Origin: Anoxybacillus flavithermus
Lineage (GTDB): Bacteria > Bacillota > Bacilli > Bacillales > Anoxybacillaceae
Assembly: GCF_002742685.1 (NCBI RefSeq)
Contig: NZ_PEDM01000013.1
Coordinates: forward strand, 1-63,549
Length of the DNA stretch: 63,549 nucleotides
Direction: 5' to 3'
The position numbers were made by a program, and so were the translations under genes. This document shows positions 8,939-17,259 of this stretch, piece after piece (the stretch's first letter is position 1; each line of letters starts with the position of its first letter). The notes under the pieces were generated by a model. It did not search any database. It worked only from the letters and a program-made list of their open reading frames with translations, and was not told the origin of the DNA.

Positions 8939-9666
8939 TCTTAGCGATACAGTTTTTAACGGTGCTTCCTATTCGTATGCAAGTGGACTGGAATGAACGA
9001 ACAGCACGCGCAGCTGTTCTGTCGTTTCCGTTCGTCGGTGCGGTGATCGGAGCGTTTCTCGTTGTTTTGTACATGTTCATGTTTCATCATGTGTCTGTGC
9101 TCGTCTTATCATTTTTGCTCATGTTTTTTTCTATCTTTCTTTCCGGAGGTTTGCATGCTGACGGATGGATGGATTGCAGCGATGCGTATTTTTCATATCG
9201 CGATCGACAGCGTCGTCTTGATATCATGAGCGATTCGCGCGTCGGGGCGTTTGCGGTGCTCTCCATTTTATTTTTACTTGGCTTTCGCTTCATTTTCATA
9301 TTTGAAACGGTTGCACATATGTCATTGTTTGCTCTTTTTTGTATTCCGTTATTTTCTCGCCTTGGCATGACAGTACTTTTATTGACAACACCGCTTGCAA
9401 AACAAACCGGGATGGCAGCAACATTTCGAAAGCATGTCGATCATCGGTATGTGCCATTTGTTGTTGTGTACGGGCTTATTGCCTTCTCATCATGTGAAAC
9501 GTTCGTTTTGTTTGTTGCACTTATATCGTTTTATATTGTAGCGCGTGCGTTTGCTATAAAGCAATTCGGTGGAATCACAGGCGACGTGCTTGGTGCGTTT
9601 ATCGAAGGGAGCGAAACACTTTTATGGTGCGTCATTTGGCTATTACATACGTTCGCCATTTTGTAA
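8923..9666 (+). CDS. cobS: Adenosylcobinamide-GDP ribazoletransferase CobS
   Basis: Integral membrane enzyme (cobalamin 5'-phosphate synthase) that joins adenosylcobinamide-GDP with alpha-ribazole or its phosphate. Family features are IQFLTVLPI at the N-terminus, GGLHADGWMDCSDAYFS with acidic metal-binding residues, SRVGAFAVLSI, and GGITGDVLGAFIEGSE near the C-terminus. Several transmembrane helices. ATG at 8923 is preferred over 8917 because the AAAGGAAG site is then 8 bases away. About 247 aa, normal. It overlaps cobU at its start and the phosphatase gene at its end. Confidence 0.92.
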   Translation: MWRGIILAIQFLTVLPIRMQVDWNERTARAAVLSFPFVGAVIGAFLVVLYMFMFHHVSVLVLSFLLMFFSIFLSGGLHADGWMDCSDAYFSYRDRQRRLDIMSDSRVGAFAVLSILFLLGFRFIFIFETVAHMSLFALFCIPLFSRLGMTVLLLTTPLAKQTGMAATFRKHVDHRYVPFVVVYGLIAFSSCETFVLFVALISFYIVARAFAIKQFGGITGDVLGAFIEGSETLLWCVIWLLHTFAIL

Positions 9667-10220
9667 CGAAAGAAAATGAAGCGAAACAATATATCGGCTG
9701 GACGAATGTGCCAGTGATTAAGCCGAAAAATGTGTCGCATCAGCTTGAACCAGAAATTGTCATGACAAGCGACTTGCTTCGTTGTCGCCAAACGGCGCAT
9801 TTGTTGTTTCCGAATCACGTCATTGAATGTTCTTATCGCTGGCGTGAACTCCATTTTGGCGATTTTGAAGGAAAAACGTACGAACAATTGCGAACGGTCA
9901 AGGCGTATCGTCATTGGCTAGATGATCCGCTTCGCTATGCGCCTCCAAACGGTGAGACGTTTGCTCAGTTTGAAGCTCGTATTGAACAAGCCGTTAGCGA
10001 TGCGATTCATCGATCCGTTTCACATCTTGTCGTTGTGACGCACGGCGGTGTGATTCGTTATATATTATCGAAGTACGCACCGAACATCCGTCCATTCTGG
10101 GAATGGCACGTTCCGTTTGGCGAAGGAGTGACGCTTTATAATACGAACGAGCGATGGAAGGAGAGAAAGCGATGCATTTCGTTAGCGGCGGTGCATTTCA
10201 AGGGAAGCGAAAATGGGTAA
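9624..10220 (+). CDS. cobC: Histidine phosphatase CobC-like
   Basis: Histidine-phosphatase (phosphoglycerate-mutase-like) protein, probably the phosphatase that removes the phosphate from alpha-ribazole phosphate or adenosylcobalamin phosphate. The catalytic R11-H12 pair is in TYVRHF; the family usually has RHG, so Phe replaces Gly. The second histidine is H140 in VVVTHGG, and R-C-R-Q-T and HFGDFEGKTYEQL segments are also typical. The gene overlaps cobS by 43 bases. Position inside the B12 operon supports the role; the exact substrate is inferred. Confidence 0.82.
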   Translation: MVRHLAITYVRHFVTKENEAKQYIGWTNVPVIKPKNVSHQLEPEIVMTSDLLRCRQTAHLLFPNHVIECSYRWRELHFGDFEGKTYEQLRTVKAYRHWLDDPLRYAPPNGETFAQFEARIEQAVSDAIHRSVSHLVVVTHGGVIRYILSKYAPNIRPFWEWHVPFGEGVTLYNTNERWKERKRCISLAAVHFKGSENG

Positions 10221-10597
10221 ATGCCCATTATTCATTCACGCATACGCCATACAGTTGGTATTGTGCATATGAAAATATGTTTCCGCTCCCACATGATGAA
10301 ACTGCATCTGTTGTTGTGCTTGAAGGAATAGAACATTGGATTCGCGAATACTTTTTTCCTTATACGGACGATGAAAAAGAAGCGATCATGTCGTATATAT
10401 ATGCATGGGAACGATGGGAAAAAGAGAAAAAACGGACGGTCATTTGGATTGGCTGTGATATTAGTCAAGGGATCGTACCGATTGACTCGCATGAACGAGC
10501 GTGGCGAGATGCAGTCGGTTGGACATATCAACAACTTGCTCGCATATGTAGCCGTGTTGATTACATATGGTGCGGTATGAATGAACAAATAAAATAG
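10172..10597 (+). CDS. Short second CobU-like protein
   Basis: About 141 aa, shorter than CobU. The C-terminal half matches the CobU consensus well (GCDISQGIVPIDSHERAWRD, then VGWTYQQLA and a final DYIWCGMNEQIK). The N-terminus FVSGGAFQGKRKW occupies the P-loop position, but the Ser/Thr after GK is Arg and the His pair region is missing. ATG at 10172 has AAGGAG eight bases upstream. It overlaps the cobC-like gene. It is the mirror image of the first CobU, which keeps the P-loop and loses the C-terminal motif. A partial or partner role in AdoCbi-GDP formation is inference. Confidence 0.75.
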   Translation: MHFVSGGAFQGKRKWVNAHYSFTHTPYSWYCAYENMFPLPHDETASVVVLEGIEHWIREYFFPYTDDEKEAIMSYIYAWERWEKEKKRTVIWIGCDISQGIVPIDSHERAWRDAVGWTYQQLARICSRVDYIWCGMNEQIK

Positions 10598-10609
10598 GGG
10601 TGATTGATT

Positions 10610-11197
10610 ATGAAATTGTACACAAAAACAGGTGATAAAGGCCAAACGAGTTTAGTTGGAGGACGAGTCGATAAAAACGATGTACGTGTTGAAGCGTACG
10701 GAACGATTGATGAAGCGAATTCTGTCATCGGTTGGGCCATGACGTTATTACAGGATGAGAAGTTTCGCGACATTTATGAAGAATTGCAACGCATTCAACA
10801 TGAACTGTTTGATTGTGGCGGTGATTTAGCTATTGTCGGTGAAAAAATACCATACAAAGTAAAAGCGGAAATGGTGACGTTTTTAGAAGAACGCATCGAT
10901 GCATATATTCAACAAGCGCCGCCGCTTGAACGGTTTATTTTGCCGGGAGGTTCGCCACAAGCAGCAGCTTTGCATATGGCACGGACCGTGACACGAAGAG
11001 CGGAACGTTGTGTCGTGGCATTGATGAAACAAGAGAAAACGAACGAAATTGTTTTGCAATATATGAACCGCCTTTCCGACTATTTATTTGCTGTTGCCCG
11101 CGTTGTCAACGCTCGCCTGCAAGTAAAAGATGTAGAATACGAGCGTAGCGCGATTGTGTTTCGTGATAAAAATGAAAAAAGGGGTGAATCGGAATGA
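10610..11197 (+). CDS. PduO-type cob(I)alamin adenosyltransferase
   Basis: ATP:cob(I)alamin (corrinoid) adenosyltransferase of the PduO family, which transfers the 5'-deoxyadenosyl group from ATP to reduced corrinoid. N-terminal YTKTGDKGQTSLVGG binds ATP, GTIDEANSVIG and the TRRAERCVVAL helix carry conserved Asp/Arg residues. About 195 aa. ATG at 10610 has GGGGTG at a good distance. Sits between the CobU-like gene and the S-component, completing adenosylation of imported corrinoid. Confidence 0.92.
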   Translation: MKLYTKTGDKGQTSLVGGRVDKNDVRVEAYGTIDEANSVIGWAMTLLQDEKFRDIYEELQRIQHELFDCGGDLAIVGEKIPYKVKAEMVTFLEERIDAYIQQAPPLERFILPGGSPQAAALHMARTVTRRAERCVVALMKQEKTNEIVLQYMNRLSDYLFAVARVVNARLQVKDVEYERSAIVFRDKNEKRGESE

Positions 11198-11664
11198 AGC
11201 GTTTCACGTTGCTCGTCATGTTTATTAGTTTATCCGTCATTGGTTCACTTATAAAAATCCCATTTACGATTGGAAGCATTGCATTAGATAGTGCACCGGC
11301 AGTTGTTGCTGCGTTTTTGCTCGGTCCAACAGCTGCTGCGGTCGTCGCGAGTGTGGGGCATATTGTATCGGCTCTATTTGGCGGATTTCCACTTGGGCCT
11401 TTTCATATACTTGTGGCGATGGAAATGGCAGCTCTTTTATATGTTGTTGGCTTGTTAATGAGAAGGGGATGGTTCACTTCTAGTTATGTATGTTTTTTTA
11501 TCGGTAATGCACTAATTGCCCCGTTGCCTTTTGTATGGATCATAAGCCCAGCATTTGTACTTTCCATCATCCCATCTCTTGCACTAGCTACAGGAGTCAA
11601 TGTAGCGATTGCAATCGTCGTGTCAAAAGCGTTGCAACGAGTATGGGGGAAACGGCATGCGTGA
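11194..11664 (+). CDS. cblT: ECF transporter S-component, CblT-like
   Basis: Small hydrophobic protein of 156 aa with about five transmembrane helices, typical of substrate-binding S-components of energy-coupling-factor importers (LDSAPAVVAAFLLGP, VGHIVSALFGGFPLGPFH). It overlaps the adenosyltransferase gene by an ATGA junction and the next gene by 8 bases. Paired with a CblS-like kinase, it is most likely the alpha-ribazole importer CblT described in Listeria and Geobacillus. The ECF ATPases and T-component would be encoded elsewhere. A cobalamin-precursor specificity other than alpha-ribazole cannot be excluded. Confidence 0.8.
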   Translation: MKRFTLLVMFISLSVIGSLIKIPFTIGSIALDSAPAVVAAFLLGPTAAAVVASVGHIVSALFGGFPLGPFHILVAMEMAALLYVVGLLMRRGWFTSSYVCFFIGNALIAPLPFVWIISPAFVLSIIPSLALATGVNVAIAIVVSKALQRVWGKRHA

Positions 11665-12358
11665 CGTATTATGTGTGCCGCTTGATGAAGAAAACGAACT
11701 CGTTTTGGCGACAGATTGTTCGGGTGGCATTGGCTTAAAACAAGATGATGTTGTAAATGTACCATACGATGTTGTTGCGTACTACGGCGCGCGGGTAGCA
11801 TGGATGGAATTGATGAGTATAGGAGCCACACCAAAAGCTTTTGTTTTACAAAATTTTGTGAACGACGATGCATGGCATGCACTTGTCGCAGGCGTTCAAC
11901 AAACGATGGAAGAATTGCAGTTGTCGCTCCCTATAACAGGAAGTAGCGAATCAAATATGCCGCTCATGCAATCAGCTGTCGGTTTTGTAGCGGTCGGCAC
12001 GGTGCGTAAAACAGAAAAAAGGATACATTTTACGCCAACCGATGCATGTTGGGCGGTCATCGGTGAGCCGCTCGTTGGAGAAGCGGTTATACAAAAACAA
12101 GATCGGATCATTCCGCTTTCGCTATTTCGCACGTTGTTGCAGTTAGATGGTGTATATGAAATCATTCCAGTCGGTTCAAAAGGAATATGGCATGAGTGGA
12201 AGCTTATGCATGGGGAACGACCACTTCGTTGTTCCCTTCCACTACATACTTCTGCCGGTCCAGCTACGTGTGTGCTTATTAGCTATGATCAAGCTCAACA
12301 ACATTTCTTGCAGTCACTGGCGCAAACACTTTTTTATCCGATTGTAAAGCAATTGTAA
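11657..12358 (+). CDS. cblS: Alpha-ribazole kinase CblS-like
   Basis: PurM/AIR-synthase-like ATP-binding protein of about 233 aa. N-terminal DEENELVLATDCSGGIG, VVAYYGARVAWMELMSIGATPKAF and ITGSSESNMPLMQSAVGFVAVG are of the AIRS type. CblS phosphorylates alpha-ribazole to alpha-ribazole-5'-phosphate, replacing the CobT route in some Firmicutes. ATG at 11657 follows GGGGGA by six bases; the frame is open further upstream but overlaps the S-component. It ends the B12 run. No CobT or dimethylbenzimidazole gene is present here, in keeping with salvage. Confidence 0.82.
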   Translation: MRDVLCVPLDEENELVLATDCSGGIGLKQDDVVNVPYDVVAYYGARVAWMELMSIGATPKAFVLQNFVNDDAWHALVAGVQQTMEELQLSLPITGSSESNMPLMQSAVGFVAVGTVRKTEKRIHFTPTDACWAVIGEPLVGEAVIQKQDRIIPLSLFRTLLQLDGVYEIIPVGSKGIWHEWKLMHGERPLRCSLPLHTSAGPATCVLISYDQAQQHFLQSLAQTLFYPIVKQL

Positions 12359-12438
12359 AATGTAGCCTTCTATCGTTCTAACCGTTCGTATTTTTGCATA
12401 CAACATATATGGTTATCGCAAACGGGAGGGAATAGACG

Positions 12439-12525
12439 ATGGAAGATATGATGAAACGAGTGCTCGTTGTGATTGGTATGGCCGCGTGCATTCATTTATT
12501 GTTTCTTGTTGGCTTAAACAACTAG
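12439..12525 (+). CDS. Small single-helix membrane peptide, 28 aa
   Basis: ATG at 12439 with a strong GGGAGGG site 8 bases upstream encodes MEDMMKRVLVV..., a short charged N-terminus, one hydrophobic helix with one Cys and His, and a stop at 12523. No family recognised. It lies in the gap between cblS and the PHP phosphatase gene. It could be a real small membrane protein; support is the ribosome site and the membrane helix. Confidence 0.5.
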   Translation: MEDMMKRVLVVIGMAACIHLLFLVGLNN

Positions 12526-12580
12526 AAAAAGAGAGAGATGTGCTATATAATTTAAAACAATACGAGAGGGGGAGAGAACA

Positions 12581-13393
12581 ATGTTAACAGATTATCATAA
12601 TCATTTAGAGCGTGGGACGTTAACACTTGATTATTTAAAGCAATTTACGGACGAAGCCGCGCGAAAAGGCATTGAACATTTCGGTATTTCCGAACATGCT
12701 TATCACTTTTATCAAACGAAAAACATTTTATCAAATGCGTGGATTGAAGAGCGCCGTTATTATGATATGGCTGATTACGTTCGTTTATTTCACGAAGCGT
12801 GGGATGCTGGAATTGATGTGAAAATGTCGATTGAAATGGACTACACGCCAGGTAAACATGAAGAAATGGCGGAATTTATTCGCGCTTATGATTTTGACTA
12901 TGTCATCGGCTCGATTCATTGGGTGGATGACTTTGGCATTGATTTAGCCGAGTTTCGGAAAGAGTGGGATCGTCGCGATCTATACGATACATATCGAAAA
13001 TATTTCGATCAAGTTGTCACATTAGCTCAGTCGAACTTATTTGACATTATCGGTCATTTAGATTTAGTAAAAATTTTTAAATACGTGCCAGAAGACGAAG
13101 AATTTTTACTAGAACAGTACGATCGTGCAACAACAGCGTTAGCGAACTCTAAAACGTGCGTTGAAATTAGTACCGCAGGTTTGCGCAAACCAGTCGGAGA
13201 GCTATACCCTGATCCTCGTCTACTGGAAATGTGCTATGACAAAGGCATTCCGATTGTGTTATCGTCTGATGCGCACGTTCCTCAAGATGTCGGGGCCGAT
13301 TATGATCGAGCGATCGCTCTTGCGAAAACAGTCGGTTACACGGAAATTATGACTTTTTCAAAAGGGGAACGAAAAGCCGTTCCACTTGGATAA
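12581..13393 (+). CDS. PHP-domain histidinol-phosphatase family protein
   Basis: PHP metal-dependent phosphoesterase of 270 aa, related to HisJ-type histidinol phosphatases. Metal ligands are visible as DYHNHLE (H6, H8), GISEHAY, IEMDY, YVIGSIHWVDD, IIGHLDLVK and SSDAHVPQDVG. ATG follows GAGGGGGAGAGAA. A bidirectional terminator follows and separates it from serA. Its link to histidine synthesis is not shown by neighbours, so the substrate is uncertain. Confidence 0.8.
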   Translation: MLTDYHNHLERGTLTLDYLKQFTDEAARKGIEHFGISEHAYHFYQTKNILSNAWIEERRYYDMADYVRLFHEAWDAGIDVKMSIEMDYTPGKHEEMAEFIRAYDFDYVIGSIHWVDDFGIDLAEFRKEWDRRDLYDTYRKYFDQVVTLAQSNLFDIIGHLDLVKIFKYVPEDEEFLLEQYDRATTALANSKTCVEISTAGLRKPVGELYPDPRLLEMCYDKGIPIVLSSDAHVPQDVGADYDRAIALAKTVGYTEIMTFSKGERKAVPLG

Positions 13394-13394
13394 G

Positions 13395-13424
13395 AAAAGG
13401 TTCAGCCATTCGGCTGAACCTTTT
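13395..13424. terminator. Bidirectional terminator
   Basis: AAAAGGTTCAGCC (13395-13407) pairs with GGCTGAACCTTTT (13412-13424) around ATTC. A/T runs flank both sides, so it can end both the PHP gene and serA, whose stop codon it touches. Confidence 0.85.
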
Positions 13425-14997
13425 ATACTTCTAATCTTTTTACAACATCAATGTCGCTAATTTGTTCGAGTGTTTCAACGAGTGCGTCATCAAGTGGTTT
13501 ATCGAGTGAAAGCATCATAATCGCTTTTCCACCAGCTTGTTGGCGACCGACTTGCATCGTTGCGATGTTTACTTGATGGTCACCTAAAATGTTACCGACT
13601 TTTCCGATCATTCCAGGTTTATCATGATGTTGAATGTACAACAAATGTCCTTCTGGAGCAAAATCGATCGCAAAACCGTTAAAATGAACGATGCGATCAC
13701 CATAGTGAGCGATATGCGTTCCTTTCAACGTAAACGTTTTGTTTTCGCCATATACGGTTAATGAAATGCTGTTGTTATAGTCATTGCCATTAGCTGAAAA
13801 TTTTTCGCTAAAAGCAATGCCTCGTTCTTTGGCGATCATCGCCGCATTCACTTCATTGACGGTTGAAGCGACGCGAGGTTTCAAAAATCCAGCAAGCAAA
13901 CTACGTGTAATAAATGTTGTTTCCAAATCAGCAACAGAACCGGAATACGTAATCGCAATTTCTTGAACCGGTTCGCTCATATATTGCGAAGCTAAAGTGC
14001 CCATTTTGCGAGCTAATGTATAAAAAGATTGAATTTTTTCGTATACATCTTTTGAAAGTGTCGGCAAGTTAATGGACGATGTGACCGGTTTACCTTGTAA
14101 AAATGTTAATACTTCTTCGGCGACTTGTGTCGCGACATTCACTTGCGCCTCGATCGTTGATGCCCCAAGATGCGGAGTGACGATGACGTTATCAAACGAA
14201 AGAAGCGGATGATCTCCTGGCGGCTCTTGTTCAAATACGTCGAGTGCAACGCCTGCTACGTGTCCATTTTCTAAAAACGAAATAAGCGCTTGTTCATCGA
14301 TAATTCCACCGCGCGCGCAGTTAATTAAATATACACCTTTTTTCGCTTTTGCTAAGTTTTTTGGACCGAGAAGACCTTTCGTTTCTTTTGTGAGCGGTGT
14401 ATGTACCGTAATGATATCCGCTTGCGCAAGCAATTCATCAAGCGTGCAGACATCAACGCCAATTTTTTCTGCTCGTGCTTTCGTTAAAAATGGATCGTAC
14501 ACATGAACATGCATACCGAATGCTCGCGCCCGTTTCGCTACTTCAGAACCGATGCGCCCAAAGCCGATGATTCCTAAATGTTTTCCAAATAACTCGACAC
14601 CGACGAAAGCGGAACGATTCCATTCACGTGATTTGACCGAAATGTGCGCTTGTGGAATACGGCGCACTAATGAAGCCATCATCGCAAATGTATGTTCCGC
14701 TGTAGAAATTGTATTGCCATTTGGAGCGTTAATGACGACGACACCGTATCGTGTAGCCGCGTCAACGTCAATATTGTCGACACCGACTCCAGCACGTCCA
14801 ACAATTTTTAAATGCTTCATTTTTTGGATCAATTGTTCTGTGACTTTCGTTGCGCTCCGAACGAGCAACGCATCAAACTTGTCAAGCTCATCTTCTACTT
14901 CTGTTACTTTCTTTTGTACAACTTCAATCGTTGGATCAGCAAGAAGTGGGGCAAGACCTTCTTCGCTCATCGCATCAGCTACTAAAATGCGAACCAC
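13423..14997 (-). CDS. serA: D-3-phosphoglycerate dehydrogenase SerA
   Basis: First enzyme of serine synthesis; oxidises 3-phosphoglycerate to 3-phosphohydroxypyruvate with NAD. Rossmann motif LGIIGFGRIGSEVA, catalytic Arg in NCARGGIIDE, Glu in DVFEQEP and His in VTPHLGAST are present. The long form of 524 aa has an intervening domain and a C-terminal ACT domain (HHDKPGMIGKVGNILGDHQV), typical of Bacillus and of serine feedback control. The start is GTG with AAAGGAG upstream. Confidence 0.96.
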   Translation of the reverse strand: MVRILVADAMSEEGLAPLLADPTIEVVQKKVTEVEDELDKFDALLVRSATKVTEQLIQKMKHLKIVGRAGVGVDNIDVDAATRYGVVVINAPNGNTISTAEHTFAMMASLVRRIPQAHISVKSREWNRSAFVGVELFGKHLGIIGFGRIGSEVAKRARAFGMHVHVYDPFLTKARAEKIGVDVCTLDELLAQADIITVHTPLTKETKGLLGPKNLAKAKKGVYLINCARGGIIDEQALISFLENGHVAGVALDVFEQEPPGDHPLLSFDNVIVTPHLGASTIEAQVNVATQVAEEVLTFLQGKPVTSSINLPTLSKDVYEKIQSFYTLARKMGTLASQYMSEPVQEIAITYSGSVADLETTFITRSLLAGFLKPRVASTVNEVNAAMIAKERGIAFSEKFSANGNDYNNSISLTVYGENKTFTLKGTHIAHYGDRIVHFNGFAIDFAPEGHLLYIQHHDKPGMIGKVGNILGDHQVNIATMQVGRQQAGGKAIMMLSLDKPLDDALVETLEQISDIDVVKRLEV

Positions 14998-15040
14998 AAA
15001 TATCCGCTCCTTTCAAATCATAAGTTTTTAAATTTCTGAT

Positions 15041-15069
15041 AATTTAACATAACCGTATACATGTGTCAA
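15041..15069 (-). promoter_or_regulatory. sigma-A promoter of serA
   Basis: On the minus strand, TTGACA (15069-15064), 17-base spacer, TAAATT (15046-15041). It lies about 45 bases before the GTG start of serA. Confidence 0.75.
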
Positions 15070-15131
15070 TAACTTTCGGAAAGGTCATACAAATGAAAGC
15101 GTTTTTATATATTAATGTTCGGAAAAAAGAC

Positions 15132-15155
15132 AAAAAGCTGGCCAAAAGCCAGCTT
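15132..15155 (-). terminator. Terminator of ppa
   Basis: Minus-strand stem AAGCTGGC/GCCAGCTT (15135-15155) with loop TTTTG, followed by a T run. It ends the pyrophosphatase transcript. Confidence 0.85.
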
Positions 15156-15171
15156 AAAACACGGAATGTAT

Positions 15172-15669
15172 TTATTTTTGTTCATTGTAACGAGCGATGC
15201 ATTCGTCAATGAGTTTCGCCGCTGCTTCCGGACCTTCCCACGTACCAATTTCTGTTTTCTTTCCTTCTAAGTCTTTATAACGTTCAAAGAAATGAGCGAT
15301 TTCTTTAAGCTTATGCTGCGGAAGATCTTCAAGCGTGCGTACATCAGCAAAGCGAGGATCATCAACAGGAACACCAATTAATTTCGCATCTTCTTCGCCC
15401 CCGTCTACCATGTTTAAGTAGCCAAGTATACGCGTTTCGATGACGCAACCAGGGAATGTTGGATTTGTGACGATAACTAAAATATCAAGTGGATCCCCAT
15501 CTAATGCAAGTGTATTTTCTAAATAGCCATATTCTGCAGGGTAAAACATTGGCGAATATAAGACGCGATCGAGTTTAAATACGCCACGCTCTTTGTCATA
15601 TTCATATTTGTTTTGGCTACCTGTTGGAATTTCAATAAACGCTTCAACAATTTTGTTTTCAAACGCCAT
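15172..15669 (-). CDS. ppa: Inorganic pyrophosphatase (family I)
   Basis: Soluble Mg-dependent pyrophosphatase of 165 aa. The family I signature DGDPLDILV, the EIPTGSQNKYEYD segment and the VDDPRFADVRTLEDLP segment carry active-site acidic, Lys and Tyr residues. Start ATG follows AAAAGGAGG. Note this is the compact soluble type, not the PpaC (DHH) type used by B. subtilis. It has its own promoter and terminator. Confidence 0.95.
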   Translation of the reverse strand: MAFENKIVEAFIEIPTGSQNKYEYDKERGVFKLDRVLYSPMFYPAEYGYLENTLALDGDPLDILVIVTNPTFPGCVIETRILGYLNMVDGGEEDAKLIGVPVDDPRFADVRTLEDLPQHKLKEIAHFFERYKDLEGKKTEIGTWEGPEAAAKLIDECIARYNEQK

Positions 15670-15704
15670 GCCAAATTCCTCCTTTTCATTATGTATACTT
15701 TTTT

Positions 15705-15733
15705 ATTATAGTCGATTGGACAAGTGGTGACAA
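15705..15733 (-). promoter_or_regulatory. sigma-A promoter of ppa
   Basis: On the minus strand TTGTCA (15733-15728), 17-base spacer, TATAAT (15710-15705), about 35 bases before the ppa ATG. Confidence 0.8.
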
Positions 15734-15749
15734 TGACTGAACAAAAGAA

Positions 15750-15779
15750 AAGGGCAACCTCCATGTGAAGTTTGCCCTT
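15750..15779 (-). terminator. Terminator of fer
   Basis: Minus-strand AAGGGCAA/TTGCCCTT stem (15779-15750) followed by TTTCTTTT, just after the ferredoxin stop. Confidence 0.75.
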
Positions 15780-15787
15780 AGTTGTTC

Positions 15788-16072
<285 letters not shown>

Positions 16073-16109
16073 TCATATGAAACGTTGGAAACGTATTCCT
16101 CACACTTTT

Positions 16110-16138
16110 ATAATAAATGTGTTTCGATAACTTTTCAA
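16110..16138 (-). promoter_or_regulatory. sigma-A promoter of fer
   Basis: On the minus strand TTGAAA (16138-16133), 17-base spacer, TATTAT (16115-16110), about 75 bases before the fer ATG. Confidence 0.65.
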
Positions 16139-16236
16139 TAAAAAACTCCAATGAAAATGCTTATCAGTACACAGTTTTCCCTCACATCCTTTCGCTTAAT
16201 CTGGTAAAATGAAAGGGAAAATGGAGTGAATGTTGC

Positions 16237-17259
16237 ATGTTACAACACATCGTTTTGTTTTGTATCGATCGTTTTCGTGGCGAGCGATCACTCGCTGCGA
16301 TTGACCATTTGCTGAATGGGAAAAAAACGGCGCAAACGCTACAAGATAGTAAGTGGTACAACGTTAGTCGTCTATTTGGAACCGTGCCAATTGATCGTTC
16401 TCGTTTATTTGACGTCGCACGAGCATTAGAGGCGGATGGACTGATTTCTCAAGTAGATGAACATATATATTGCACAACCGCAAGCGGAAAAGAGGAGCTT
16501 CGTTATTTTTCTTTTCCTCCTTACGTGGATGGATGGAAATATATGAATGAATCATCCCTGTTTTGGAAACGGCTTTCTTTGCTTATTCAAACGGTCGCAA
16601 ACATCATTCATCGCACACCATTTGAGCCTATACATCGCGATGAGCGCATTCAATCATTTGTAAAGCGATGGCTCTTTCAACATAAACATATGCAGACAAT
16701 TGCTCGGACGTTATATGAAGAAATGTATGAGTTACTCGGACGTGTAGAAGAAAAAGACGCAAACGTTTTTGTTTGGCGGTTGACAAGCCATGCGCGCATT
16801 GGATGGACGAACGAACAAATTGCTTATGCGATCAAAGAAGAAGATGTAGCTGTATCGCTATCGTTTCAAAATGTGTTGCATTTTATACTTGAGACGACAG
16901 AAAAAGAAAAGGAAAACTTTCCGCTTCTTTTTTCATTGCGTGAACAAATGCGCACACAATTAACAAGCTCAGCCCAAAAAACTTGGGAAATGCTAAAAGA
17001 AGGATATTCAATTGAACAAATTGCCGAGTTGCGTCGATTGAAAAAAGGAACGATTGAAGACCATATTGTAGAGATTGCAACATATATCCCGTCATTTGTG
17101 ACGATGCTGTTTTTAGATGAGAATAAACGTAAGCGCATTATACAACAGGCACGACAATTAAAAACGAAAAAATTGCGGGCAATTAAAGAAGCATTGCCAG
17201 ACGTCTCTTATTTTGAAATTCGGCTCGCGTTAGCAAGGTGGGATCAGGAAGATGCTTAA
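16237..17259 (+). CDS. ypbB: YpbB, helix-turn-helix partner of RecS
   Basis: Protein of 340 aa with a C-terminal HTH_40-type helix-turn-helix (about 255-290; [20 protein letters not shown]), the domain found with RecQ-type helicases. Its 3' end overlaps recS by 8 bases, and in B. subtilis ypbB also precedes recS. The function is unknown; a DNA-related role with the helicase is inference. An extended -10 (TGGTAAAAT) lies about 30 bases upstream. Confidence 0.85.
   Translation: MLQHIVLFCIDRFRGERSLAAIDHLLNGKKTAQTLQDSKWYNVSRLFGTVPIDRSRLFDVARALEADGLISQVDEHIYCTTASGKEELRYFSFPPYVDGWKYMNESSLFWKRLSLLIQTVANIIHRTPFEPIHRDERIQSFVKRWLFQHKHMQTIARTLYEEMYELLGRVEEKDANVFVWRLTSHARIGWTNEQIAYAIKEEDVAVSLSFQNVLHFILETTEKEKENFPLLFSLREQMRTQLTSSAQKTWEMLKEGYSIEQIAELRRLKKGTIEDHIVEIATYIPSFVTMLFLDENKRKRIIQQARQLKTKKLRAIKEALPDVSYFEIRLALARWDQEDA

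Noticed and set aside
14552-15031. A 159-codon frame on the plus strand opposite serA
   Set aside because: It is antisense to the fully matching SerA frame, has no recognisable motif and no ribosome site.
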